Made by a program: the position numbers and the translations under genes. Below the pieces are notes generated by a model that saw only the letters and a list, made by a program, of their open reading frames with translations, searched no databases and was not told the DNA's origin. A DNA stretch of 64,000 bases from Mesorhizobium loti (GTDB lineage Bacteria; Pseudomonadota; Alphaproteobacteria; Rhizobiales; Rhizobiaceae), in NCBI GenBank assembly GCA_002356515.1, contig AP017605.1, positions 6,247,020 through 6,311,019 on the forward strand. The letters run 5' to 3'. Shown here piece after piece: positions 18,436 to 26,339 of this stretch. Position 1 is the first letter of the stretch; each line of letters opens with the position of its first letter.

Positions 18436-18505
18436 CATTTGAGATTTGTCCGTTTCGTGGTGGCGGGTGGCCAATTGTTACCAACCGCGGCAACTATTGC
18501 GGAGA

Positions 18506-18709
18506 CTAACCCGTTCCCGCATCTAAACTCGGCCCAGAACGCGGCACCCGGGCTTCTTCGGCGATCACCAAAAGCGCCTCCAATGTGACTGCGATTCCGG
18601 ACATCAGCGCGGAAATATCAGTGTTCCCGCCGGGCAACGCTAGTTCATTCGCCCTGCTTTGCATGCTCGCGCTCAGTTCCTTGAGTTTCATGCGCAGGTC
18701 GTCGTCCAT
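18506..18709 (-). CDS. Small hypothetical protein under an EcfG-type promoter
   Basis: 67 residues from ATG 18709, with GGGAG 8 nt upstream. The protein is mostly helical (MDDDLRMKLKELSASMQSRANEL, then ISALMSGIAVTLEALLVIAEEARV), soluble, and of no recognised family. A perfect GGAAC-N17-GTT promoter at 18739-18763 points at it, giving a short leader of about 20 nt. This supports both the start and a role in the general stress response. Confidence 0.65.
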   Translation of the reverse strand: MDDDLRMKLKELSASMQSRANELALPGGNTDISALMSGIAVTLEALLVIAEEARVPRSGPSLDAGTG

Positions 18710-18736
18710 GTTTACACTCCCGTTTCGGCCCTCAGA

Positions 18737-18763
18737 GGAACGCGCTGATGGAGAACCAGTTCC
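18737..18763 (-). promoter_or_regulatory. EcfG-type promoter (palindromic GGAAC-N17-GTTCC)
   Basis: On the minus strand -35 GGAAC (18763-18759), 17 nt, -10 GTT (18741-18739), preceded by C as in the consensus CGTT. Because the -10 is followed by CC the site also reads as a promoter on the plus strand, where no gene follows. Confidence 0.65.
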
Positions 18764-19292
18764 GGTGATTTGTGGTCGTGTGAGCTATTCAAACCCGCGT
18801 ATTCCAGCAGCGAGGCTTGAGCCTGAAACAGGTCAACCAAGTGAGCGGAGGACGCCCAGACGCATAGTCCGTAGGCCGTCGCGAAGGAGATCACGTCATC
18901 AGGCTTAACGGACCAACGCAGCGATCATGTGGTGAAGTGACGTAATGAAATCCATTACGACGATGGCAGCGGCGAGAATTGTCATAATTTTTGCTGTTCA
19001 TGACAGGTCTCTCTGATTGTTGACCCGCTGGAAGGCTCTCCCTTCTCGATTTCGCTGATGGCGCTCATGCGCAGGCATTGCAGTCGATGCGGTCTTCATA
19101 AGGTTCATAGTTTTCTCCACCTATGAGCGGAGATAAGCCTACGGACAGTTGGCGACACCAACCACCAGATACCTTGCCCCGGCTTTTCAGCCATGATGTC
19201 GGCCCGCGTGTCCAAAAGCTTTCGCTGGATCCTGAGAAGAACCCGGCGGGGCAAGGCTGCGACTTTGAACGGGAAGCGAATGCGCCGAGTCT
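18764..19292. other. Stretch without a convincing gene
   Basis: Minus-strand codons 18712-18894 form an open frame but it contains the EcfG promoter of the next gene and lacks a ribosome site. A short inverted repeat GTAATG-AAATC-CATTAC lies near 18942-18958. Nothing else was recognised. Confidence 0.35.
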
Positions 19293-19493
19293 CTACTCGC
19301 CTGCCCACTCTGTGCGCCACACGCGATCGATACCTTGCACAAGCACCTCATAACCATGTGAGGCGGCTGCTTTCGCAGCCTTGATAGCGGCCAACACAGC
19401 ATCGCTGTTGGAGTTCTACGGGGATTCCTTCCCGTCGTAGCGGACGTTCCAGCCATCACCTTCCTTGAAGACGTAATACCTCGCAGTCGCCAT
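19293..19493 (-). pseudogene. DUF2188-like protein interrupted by one in-frame amber codon
   Basis: From ATG 19493 the frame reads MATARYYVFKEGDGWNVRYDG, KESP, then TAG at codon 26, and continues without any shift as NSNSDAVLAAIKAAKAASHG and YEVLVQGIDRVWRTEWAGE to a TAG at 19293. The total of 66 residues and the pattern (aromatic strand, GxGWxV, a helix of alternating Ala/Lys, then xVxGxDGxxxTEW) fit DUF2188. A single base change (for example TAC or TAT to TAG) accounts for the loss. No weak ribosome-site evidence suggests restart. Confidence 0.75.
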
Positions 19494-19702
19494 ACGCGGC
19501 GCTCCCCCCGATTGCTTCAACCCGAGAGGAAAATTAGCAAGGTCTAATTTCGATGCAACCATCATTCCCAACGATGACGGCCAGGAGTTCGTTCGAACAT
19601 CAGATGGCCCGTGACGCTTTTCATCCGGGGCAGGCAGGCAACGTGCGCGGAACAAATTTCGCGCATTCAAGTTAGTAGGGGTTGGTTACGGGGGACTCCG
19701 CG

Positions 19703-20008
19703 ATGCTTCTTGCCTTGGACGACGCGAGATCGACGGCCGTGTTGGCCGGCAGAGGAACAGATGCGGAAATCTTCGGCGTGATTGATCTCACCAGTAAAAC
19801 AGAAACCCGGATCGGCGTCATCAGCTTGGGGCGCGCCATCCAGTTCGTCGCCAACGCGTCCGTGCTTGGCTACGACGTTCGCGGTGCAATGGTCCTGTAC
19901 GGAGAACCTAAAACGCCAAGCTTGAGGGTATGGGACTGCGAACATCTATGGACGCAATTTGGTGGCGCTCTGCTCCAGCCTACCGAGCGTTCTACAGATA
20001 TCGGCTGA
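19703..20008 (+). CDS. Hypothetical protein
   Basis: 101 residues from ATG 19703, chosen because GGGGGAC lies 7 nt upstream; a TTG at 19682 is an alternative. The N-terminal half looks like alternating strands and helices (AEIFGVIDLTSKTETRIGVI, SLGRAIQFVANASVLGYDV), the end (WDCEHLWTQFGGALL) is aromatic. No family recognised. The opposite strand is also open here but lacks a start signal. Confidence 0.5.
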   Translation: MLLALDDARSTAVLAGRGTDAEIFGVIDLTSKTETRIGVISLGRAIQFVANASVLGYDVRGAMVLYGEPKTPSLRVWDCEHLWTQFGGALLQPTERSTDIG

Positions 20009-20349
20009 TTGAGTTGCCCTAGGATAACATTTCGGCATAACGAGCAAAAGAAATGGCGCTACAAACGGACACCATGCCGGTATGGACGGGTGGCCGGCTA
20101 TCTTATTCTGGGAACATAGCCGTTAGATCGAAACCTTGAATCTGTGAATCCTCTCGGCTGGGAATCGCACTGGAAAGCACGTTGGGTAACGGTTGATCAA
20201 CCATTGCTGGTATTATCTTGAAGTAGGGTGGCGGCTCCAACTGTGCGGCAGGGGTGCTGGGTTGTCGGAGCCGCCCGCGCAGTCAGGTTGGATTTGGCCG
20301 CGCTGTTCCAAAGTAGGACAGCGCGGTCAATGAACCGTTAAAATCTTCC
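20009..20349. other. Intergenic stretch
   Basis: No gene or RNA recognised. The right end runs into the promoter-like site of the truncated ligase copy. Confidence 0.4.
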
Positions 20350-20374
20350 GGAACTAATTAAGCGTATGCTAATT
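20350..20374 (+). promoter_or_regulatory. EcfG-like promoter variant of the truncated ligase copy
   Basis: GGAAC, 17 nt, then ATT instead of GTT. The same variant, in clearly homologous sequence (GGAAC..A.TTAGC..ATGCTAATT), precedes the intact ligase at 44479, so the promoter was copied with the gene. Confidence 0.45.
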
Positions 20375-20399
20375 GAATCGCGGTTTGCGAGGGCTGTGC

Positions 20400-20654
20400 A
20401 TGCGTTTGAAGTTCGTGGCGCCCTTGATTCCCAACCTTGTTGAGAAGCCTCCGGACGGCGAAGGTTGGATTCACGAAGTCAAGTTCGACGGCTATCGATC
20501 GCAACTCGTTATCGATGACGACGGCACGCGCATCTACACGCGCAAGCGCCGCTCGTCACCATGTCCTATAGCTATCTGGATTGGGGTGAGCGACTTACGG
20601 ATTTGTAAGGAGATCCATCCGGCGCGGCCTTGCCGGGCGAAGCCTTCTTATTGA
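20400..20654 (+). pseudogene. Truncated LigD-like DNA ligase copy
   Basis: From ATG 20400 the first 52 residues match the start of the ligase at 44479: MRLKFVAPLIPNLVEKPP, the nucleotidyltransferase motif HEVKFDGYRSQ, and DDDGTRIYTRK. Then the similarity ends (about 20553) and the frame runs through unrelated sequence to 20654. The active-site Lys is present but the rest of the catalytic domain is absent, so it cannot ligate. A copy-and-truncate product of the intact gene or of a paralogue. Confidence 0.85.
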
Positions 20655-20795
20655 CGGCCCGCTGCCTGGGGGTTCGCGGGCAGCGGGCCTTTAGTTTCGG
20701 CGGGTGGAGGCCCACCGGGCAACAAATGTGCCGTTCGCTGCCGATGGTTATGGTTAGCTGGCGCCCCCTGACTGAGCTACTTACCGATTCGTAAG
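20594..20795. repeat. Pair of small related palindromes flanking the terminator
   Basis: CTTAC-GGATTT-GTAAG (20594-20609) and CTTAC-CGATTC-GTAAG (20780-20795), both preceded by GAGC(G/T)A. They may be operator-like sites or a small repeat family; no protein can be assigned. Confidence 0.4.
20656..20692 (+). terminator. Strong hairpin terminator
   Basis: GGCCCGCTGCC and GGCAGCGGGCC form an 11-bp perfect stem (20656-20666 with 20679-20689) followed by TTT. It ends whatever transcript reads through the truncated ligase. Confidence 0.8.
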
Positions 20796-21021
20796 GGCGT
20801 GCCGCCCATGGAAGTCGCCGTCCTACTGCCGAGCCTTTGTTTGAACAGAGCTGAAAATCTGTTTGGAAGGTCGGGCGCCATTGATGACTTCGACGCCAGA
20901 ACACAAAACCAAGCAGGGTTCAGCTCATATATGCAGCCGAAAAACAAAGTGATTTCTTGCCGCCCCAAATCGTCCAGAATCGAGGCGTTGGTCAGCTAGA
21001 TCGAAGACGACGGAGAGGTCG
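20693..21021. other. Intergenic stretch
   Basis: Apart from the second palindrome at 20780 nothing is recognised. Short open frames on both strands have no ribosome site. Confidence 0.4.
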
Positions 21022-21342
21022 ATGAGCTTGTCGGTACTTGCTGTGGCGAGCGCGATTTTGTCGCTGACATTTAGTGCTCAGGCAGCGCCGCTGCCGATTG
21101 GCGCGCCGGTACACGATGGCCTGATGCAGCAGGCGCGAGTGACGTGTGCATACCTAACCCGGGACGGCTACTGCGTCCGACCGCACAGAGTGCACAAACA
21201 TAGGGGATATCGGCACCGCTACCACCACCACTATCGGCGGATCTATGAGCCGCCGTACTACGGGCGCTACTATCGCCCCCGGCCGATCATCCGGGTCATT
21301 CGTAACTATCCACCGTTTTATGATGATGGCTGGGTCTATTGA
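21022..21342 (+). CDS. Small secreted His/Tyr/Arg-rich protein
   Basis: 106 residues from ATG 21022 behind GGAGAGGT. Signal peptide LSVLAVASAILSLTFSAQAA with cleavage near AQA-APLP. The mature part is very basic and aromatic (HRGYRHRYHHHYRRIYEPPY, GRYYRPRPIIRVIRNYPPFY) with two cysteines at TCAY and GYCV. His/Tyr-rich periplasmic proteins of this shape are common in rhizobia without known function; metal binding by the His run is possible but inferred. Confidence 0.7.
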   Translation: MSLSVLAVASAILSLTFSAQAAPLPIGAPVHDGLMQQARVTCAYLTRDGYCVRPHRVHKHRGYRHRYHHHYRRIYEPPYYGRYYRPRPIIRVIRNYPPFYDDGWVY

Positions 21343-21455
21343 GAAGGGCGGCGCAAACGTCGCGCCGTCGGGGAGCGTCGCCTCCCGGCAGCCAGCCTCA
21401 CCTTTGCCCAGGTCGCCAAAACAAACCCAGCGTCGAACGCTGGTTGGAGTATTTC

Positions 21456-21740
21456 ATGAACATTCGAATTCTTATCGCCGCAGGTGCCCTTGCGTTGGCC
21501 AGCCCACTCGCGGCACCGGCAAACGCGCAAGAGACGTTCGATTGCACCGATGGCTGCTCGGGCCATCAGGCTGGGTACGATTGGGCGCAAAGGAACGACA
21601 TCACCGACGAAAGCGATTGCGACGGGAATAGCCGGTCCTTCAACGAGGGCTGCCAAGCGTACGTCGATGAGCAATCAACCGAACCAGTTCAGCGCTATCA
21701 ACCCAACGACGGAAACGACGACGAAGATAGCGGCGAATGA
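21456..21740 (+). CDS. Small secreted Cys-containing acidic protein
   Basis: 94 residues from ATG 21456, with TGGTTGGAG upstream. Signal peptide ILIAAGALALASPLAAPANA-QE. The mature domain ETFDCTDGCSGHQAGYDWAQ, then DITDESDCDGNSRSFNEGCQAYVDE has four cysteines spaced like a small disulphide-bonded fold. The tail is acidic (DGNDDEDSGE). Found 115 bp after the previous secreted protein. Function unknown. Confidence 0.7.
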   Translation: MNIRILIAAGALALASPLAAPANAQETFDCTDGCSGHQAGYDWAQRNDITDESDCDGNSRSFNEGCQAYVDEQSTEPVQRYQPNDGNDDEDSGE

Positions 21741-21906
21741 ACAGACACAACGAAAAACCCGCCGGCCCCTTCGGATCCGTTGATCCAGGCGCACCGGCCG
21801 AACAGATGAAGGAGCCTGCCGGCTAGGACCGTGTGGTGAACCAATGGAGCCCCAAACCCAACTCACTTGCTGACCTTAGAAAATTGAAGGCTTGGGAGTT
21901 AAGGTG

Positions 21907-22167
21907 ATGACAATTTACCTGGTTGAAGAAATGCGCGGAGGTCGCGTTACCAAGTCTCAGACAATCGATGCGCCTTCACCACGAGCAGCTGCCTCGAAGT
22001 CCACTGGTCGAACGATCACCTCAGGACCTTGGCTAAAAGAATGGGTCCGCGTCACTGACGAATTTCGGGGGAATATCTTCGCATTCACCTTTGTCGGGGG
22101 GGATACCTCCCGGAGCGAAGGGCCCCGCCGGCCGAAGCCAGCGGAGCGAATGTGGGGTGATGAGTAA
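21907..22167 (+). CDS. Small hypothetical protein (parent of the 17.9 kb relic)
   Basis: 86 residues from ATG 21907 with TTAAGG upstream. MTIYLVEEMRGGRVTKSQTI starts a compact domain with DAPSPRAAASKSTGR and WLKEWVRVTDEFRGNIFAFT. The tail is polar. No family recognised; the pattern (short protein with an aromatic strand and a helix of Ala) suggests a soluble domain of under 100 residues. Its last third is duplicated at 17896-18040. It converges with the gene at 22212. Confidence 0.6.
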   Translation: MTIYLVEEMRGGRVTKSQTIDAPSPRAAASKSTGRTITSGPWLKEWVRVTDEFRGNIFAFTFVGGDTSRSEGPRRPKPAERMWGDE

Positions 22168-22320
22168 ATGTGGGTCGCGAAAGGGATTGCCCGCGCCACG
22201 TGAACTTATTTTCAGCCGCCCATCATCTTGGCCATCGCGCAGAAATCCGAGTGCGACTTGTTGATCGTGGTATCGCCGCAGTCTTTCAACACAGCTTTCT
22301 GTTCATCGGGTTTCATGGAC
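22034..22320 (+). repeat. Duplicated segment, copy 2 (partner 17896-18180)
   Basis: The source copy, in which the sequence forms parts of two intact convergent genes (21907 plus strand, 22212 minus strand). Confidence 0.9.
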
Positions 22321-22490
22321 ATCCATGCGGTCTTGAACTCCGCTTCCGACCTCAACGTTTTCATGCCGGCATCGGTGAAGAACGGGGACATCTTTGCCGG
22401 ATCGTCGAGTGCGGAGGTGTTGCCAGCGAGTGCTGAACCAGTCATCAATGCGAGCGCCATTGCGCCCAGGGTGAGCATCTTGATATTCAT
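22212..22490 (-). CDS. Small secreted protein, periplasmic
   Basis: 92 residues from ATG 22490 with AAGGTGGA about 9 nt upstream. Signal peptide MLTLGAMALALMTGSALA-GN. The mature part is helical: DPAKMSPFFTDAGMKTLRSE, EFKTAWMSMKPDEQKAVLKD, CGDTTINKSHSDFCAMAKMM, with two cysteines probably in a disulphide. Similar small secreted helical proteins occur widely in Rhizobiales but I cannot name a function. No EcfG site precedes it. Confidence 0.7.
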   Translation of the reverse strand: MNIKMLTLGAMALALMTGSALAGNTSALDDPAKMSPFFTDAGMKTLRSEAEFKTAWMSMKPDEQKAVLKDCGDTTINKSHSDFCAMAKMMGG

Positions 22491-22534
22491 CTCAATTTCC
22501 ACCTTCGGTCATTCAACACGAGTGACCTGAAAGG

Positions 22535-22600
22535 GGAACGTCCACTTCGGAACTGTGTTTACTGCAAGCGATGACAAAGCTATCAGACCTTTGCCGCCGC
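22535..22600 (+). pseudogene. Relic of an EcfG promoter plus the start of a zinc-ribbon gene
   Basis: GGAAC at 22535-22539, 17 nt, GTT at 22557-22559, then 11 nt and an ATG at 22571 whose first seven codons (MTKLSDL) are the same as those of the EcfG-driven zinc-ribbon gene at 44394. After that the reading differs and no zinc ligands follow. I read it as a decayed paralogue that kept its promoter. Confidence 0.5.
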
Positions 22601-22714
22601 AGCTTGGCACACCGAAAACCATTGCGTAGGATCCAAGGCGCGCGCTCAAAGCAGAACTCCGCCTGGGTCGGTGAACGCAGCAGGACGCATCAGAAGCGGG
22701 CACTCGGCTGATTG

Positions 22715-23224
22715 TCAGAGGTCGACTTTTGCGTTGTCGCCAACCTCTGGCTTGGCGCCAGTGACTGCCGCGAACACCATCTTTGCCGTGGCGACGACCA
22801 ACCCCGGGCTATCCCACAGTTCGCCTTCGTCCGGTTTGACGGTTATCAGACGGATTTCGGGATCGTCCGCGTTCTCCCACCAGGCGCCGTCGGTCTTCTC
22901 CCACAGCTCGGTGATTTTCTGCCTGTCGTTTGTCACCGCAGCGGACCCGGAAATGGTGACGTACTTATAATGACTGCTGTCGCTCCAGGCCAAAGTGACT
23001 TTCGGGTATTTCGACAGCTGCTTGTTCTTTGCACCGTCATTGTTGACGAGGAAATAGATCGCGTTCTCATCACGTTGCACACGCGCAGAAAGCGGCCGAG
23101 CGCGATTGTACTCGCCGTCCCATGTCACGAACATGCAGATGTCGATTTGTTTGGCGAGCTCCCAGACCCGGTCCGTCGCCTCGGTGGGGGTGAGGTCTGT
23201 CTCCTGCTCTCGACGCTTGGTCAT
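22715..23224 (-). CDS. Pyridoxamine 5'-phosphate oxidase-family general stress protein
   Basis: 169 residues from ATG 23224, preceded by CGGAGGA. It has the split-barrel flavin-binding fold of the general-stress-protein-26 group: RVWELAKQIDICMFVTWDGE, RARPLSARVQRDENAIYFLV, NNDGAKNKQLSKYPKVTLAW, then GSAAVTNDRQKITELW. Members bind FMN or related cofactors; the substrate is unknown. An EcfG-type promoter at 23257-23281 drives it, consistent with a stress role. It is transcribed divergently from the ABC transporter at 23442. Confidence 0.85.
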   Translation of the reverse strand: MTKRREQETDLTPTEATDRVWELAKQIDICMFVTWDGEYNRARPLSARVQRDENAIYFLVNNDGAKNKQLSKYPKVTLAWSDSSHYKYVTISGSAAVTNDRQKITELWEKTDGAWWENADDPEIRLITVKPDEGELWDSPGLVVATAKMVFAAVTGAKPEVGDNAKVDL

Positions 23225-23256
23225 ACGGTATCCTCCGCTGATTGGTGTGTTCGTAC

Positions 23257-23281
23257 AACTCGCGTTGGGTCGCGACGTTCC
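23257..23281 (-). promoter_or_regulatory. EcfG-type promoter of the PNPOx-family gene
   Basis: Minus strand: GGAAC (23281-23277), 17 nt, GTT (23259-23257), 32 nt before the ATG, leaving a leader that includes the ribosome site. Confidence 0.75.
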
Positions 23282-23441
23282 CGTGGAAGTTCGCAGTCCG
23301 TCAGTAGACGGGCTGTCGAAATCAACTTGCCTGGCGTTTGGGATCGGTTTGCGCGTGATGAAGCGCCACAACGCCTGAGCGCTGATACGACGCGTGCAGA
23401 GATCATTGAAACCTTTTGTATCCTGCGCCGTTGTCGGCCGA

Positions 23442-25417
23442 ATGTCCCAAGCGAAATCCACTCCGAAACCAGTCAGCAATGCCAAAGCACCGGGCGCCGC
23501 TAAGCCGCGTCTGGAGAAAGTTGCGGTTGAGGTCGTGTCAGAGGCGGTGGACGAAGCTTCGCCACCACCGGAAATCGTCGAGCCCGATCCGGAGTTCACA
23601 CCCCAGCAGGTCGAGGAAGCGCGCAAGAAGTATTTGCTCAAGCGTTTCTGGATCAGCGCGCGCGGATATTGGAGCCGCAACGGCGACCGGCTCGCTTGGC
23701 CGTGCACGATTGGGCTCTTGGCTCTGATCTGTATCAATGTCGGATTCCAGTACGGTATCAATGTCTGGAATCGCTCGATTTTCGATGCCATCGAGAGCCG
23801 CGACGCCCACACCGTCTATTTTCTCAGCGTGGTCTTCCTGCCGCTCGTCGCCGGAAACGCCGGCCTCGTCGTTGCGCAAGTCTTTCTTCGTATGACGATG
23901 CAGCGTCGCTGGCGCTCCTGGCTCACCACGTCGGTCATCGGCCGCTGGCTGGCCAACGGCCGCTATTATCAGCTGAACCTCGTCAGCGGCGATCATCAGA
24001 ACCCTGAAGCTCGCATCGCCGAGGATTTGCGAATCGCCACGGAGTCGCCCGTCGATTTCGTCGCCGGGGTCACTTCCGCATTTCTGGCGGCCTCAACCTT
24101 TATCGTCGTGCTCTGGACGATCGGCGGTGCACTCACCCTGCCGATTGGCGGGCGAGCGTCACGATCCCCGACTTCCTCGTCATCACCGCGGTGATCTATG
24201 CCGCCATCACCTCCACCTCGATGGTGTTTATCGGCCGCCACTTCGTTGAGCTCTCGGAGAAGAAAAATCAGAGGGAAGCCGAATTCCGCTACACACTGAC
24301 GCGCGTGCGTGAAAACGGCGAGAGCATTGCATTGCTCGGCGGCGAGGAAGAGGAGCGCAGCGGTATCGACAACACCTTTGGCCATGTCCTGAAACAATGG
24401 GCGTTGCTGACCGGCCAGCACATGCGCACCGCCTTGGTATCGCAGGGTTCGAGCCTTTTCGCGCCGGTCGTGCCGGTCCTGCTCTGCGCGCCGAAATTCC
24501 TTGAGGGCAGCATGACGCTTGGACAGGTCATGCAGGCGGCCTCGGCCTTCGCCATCGTGCAGGGCGCATTCGGGTGGCTTGTCGACAACTACCCGCGCCT
24601 CGCCGACTGGAACGCCTCCGCGCGCCGCATCGCCTCGCTGATGATGTCGCTCGACGGGCTCGAGCGTGCGGAGCAGAGCGATGCCCTTGGACGTATCAAC
24701 CGCGGCGAAACCGACGGCTGCGCAATGCTGAGCCTGAAAGATCTCTCCGTGTCGCTCGACGACGGCACCGCAGTGGTCGAGGAGACCGAGGTCGCGATCG
24801 CGGCTGGCGAACGCGTGCTGGTGTCAGGCGAATCGGGGTCAGGCAAGAGCACCTTGGTGCGGGCGATCGCGGGCCTGTGGCCGTGGGGTGGCGGCAGCGT
24901 GAATTTCCATCCCGACAAGCGGATGTTCATGTTGCCGCAACGGCCTTACGTCCCCTCCGGCACGCTTCGCCGTGCCGCGGCCTATCCCGGCGCTGCCGAC
25001 AACTGGACGCTGAAAGAGATCAGGGCCGCACTCGACAAGGTGGGACTAGGTCATCTGAACGACAGGATCGAGGAGGAAGCGCCCTGGGACCAGACGCTGT
25101 CTGGTGGGGAAAAGCAGCGGCTCGCATTCGCGCGACTTCTTTTGCACGCGCCAGATATTGTCGTGCTGGATGAAGCGACGGCGGCGTTGGACGAGAAGAG
25201 CCAGGATAAGATGATGGAGACCATCATCCACGAATTGCCTGATGTCACCATCATCAGCGTTGCGCATCGAGTCGAACTGGAGGCCTACCACAGCCGCAAG
25301 ATCACCCTGGAGCGGCGCAAGGGGCGCGCAAAGCTTGTTAGCGATATCGATCTGATCCCGCGCAAGGGCGGGCGCAAGTTGCTTGCAAGCCTTCTTCGGC
25401 GCCGGCGTTCCAAGTAA
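23442..25417 (+). pseudogene. SbmA/YddA-type ABC transporter, split by a one-base frameshift
   Basis: Two frames together make a full protein of about 650 residues. The first part (23442-24194) has an acidic N-terminus and membrane helices (PCTIGLLALICINVGFQYGI, VVFLPLVAGNAGLVVAQVF) of the ABC_membrane_2 type. Its frame is lost near 24150 at GGCGGGCGAGCG, one base short of coding GGASVTIPDFLVITAV, which continues in the second frame (open from 24191 to 25417). The second part carries Walker A GESGSGKST, signature LSGGEKQRLAF and Walker B IVVLDEATAALD. A single-base loss in a G/C run could be a true mutation or a sequencing error. Family members export or import peptides or long-chain compounds. 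Confidence 0.8.
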
Positions 25418-25463
25418 GCCAACGCTAACGAGCCCGACGAAAGGGAGTTCGTGGCGGGTTCGT

Positions 25464-25715
25464 CTAGCGTAGCAGGCCTTCGTCGTCGAACGCATCCCAG
25501 CCCTTCAAATCTGGCGGGGGTCGATTGTCATCTCGCTTGCTCCTGGGACTACGAGCCTTGGCGCTACCCTTGCCAGCTCGAGTCAACGCGGCCTTGCCGG
25601 CATCGCGCCGTCTGTTGTCTGCAATTTCCCGCGCGTCGTCCTCCCGCCAGGCGCTTGGCAGGTCTCGGTGAAGGACGTCCTCGATGTGCTTCGGGTGGAA
25701 AACATGAAAGGTCAC
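25464..25715 (-). CDS. Small hypothetical protein, probably the C-terminal half of the preceding gene
   Basis: 83 residues from a GTG at 25715 that overlaps the TGA of the gene at 25712. VTFHVFHPKHIEDVLHRDLP, AWREDDAREIADNRRRDAGK, and a C-terminal GWDAFDDEGLLR. Charged and helical, with no membrane segment. The sequence around the overlap (GGCGGTCGAAGGCCGTGACC) would read straight through with one extra base, so this and the 25712 gene may be one protein broken by a frameshift. Confidence 0.5.
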   Translation of the reverse strand: MTFHVFHPKHIEDVLHRDLPSAWREDDAREIADNRRRDAGKAALTRAGKGSAKARSPRSKRDDNRPPPDLKGWDAFDDEGLLR

Positions 25716-26083
25716 GGCCTTCGACCGCCGCGCATCTTAACCGTCCGCTTGCCGATGCTCTGCAGCCCCCCGTCTTTGAGCCACTTGTGACGTTCGCGTG
25801 CAGAAATCGTCAGAATATCCTCAACCTCGCGCGGCAGGACTGGGTGCACGTCAATGGTTTCAAGCATCTTGGCGATGTTGTCCGAGGCCGCTTCGAACTC
25901 TTCCGCATCGTCTTCGTGCGTCCGCAGTGCGATGCGTCCAGTGTCGGCCTTGACGTATTTCCTCACCGCCCACGGCAGGCGGGCGCGCACTTCACGCTCG
26001 ATCCGTTTCGTGCGAACCGCGGAGCCAAGCGTCGCGGAGGGCGACAACGGCCACTCGGCAATCAATGACAGTGGAGCGCTCAT
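25712..26083 (-). CDS. Hypothetical protein, N-terminal half of a possibly split gene
   Basis: 123 residues from ATG 26083 (MSAPLSLIAEWPLSPSA). The centre is charged: EREVRARLPWAVRKYVKADT, HEDDAEEFEAASDNIAKMLE, then DILTISARERHKWLKDG, which looks like a small DNA-binding helix-turn-helix (SARERHKWLKDGGLQSIGKRTV, similar to an excisionase-type turn). The frame is open further upstream but without coding character. Not recognised as a named family. Confidence 0.5.
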   Translation of the reverse strand: MSAPLSLIAEWPLSPSATLGSAVRTKRIEREVRARLPWAVRKYVKADTGRIALRTHEDDAEEFEAASDNIAKMLETIDVHPVLPREVEDILTISARERHKWLKDGGLQSIGKRTVKMRGGRRP

Positions 26084-26339
26084 GCCTCGTCCGGAACTGC
26101 GATCTTGACGAGGGAACATTGCCCAGCGATGCCAATCAGAATCACCCGCCAGTTGCTCAACATGTCGAGTTCTCGTGATGGACGAACCGGACAACCCTGT
26201 GGATTTAAGATGGTAGACATCTACAGACTTTCCAGCACCCCCGCGTCTCGCGCGGGGCGCGGATACGAATTTCGGTTGGGGGCGTTCCCGCTCGGCGTCG
26301 AGGTCGCAGAATGCAGATGCACCTGACACGGTCCAACAA

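Noticed and set aside
18712..18894. 60-codon open frame on the minus strand
   Set aside because: It starts on a GTG without a ribosome site and contains the EcfG promoter of the next gene.
18942..18958. Palindrome GTAATG-AAATC-CATTAC
   Set aside because: Short, single copy and without neighbours that would give it a role.
20777..20999. Open frames on both strands of about 65 codons
   Set aside because: No ribosome site, no coding-like composition and no family pattern on either strand.
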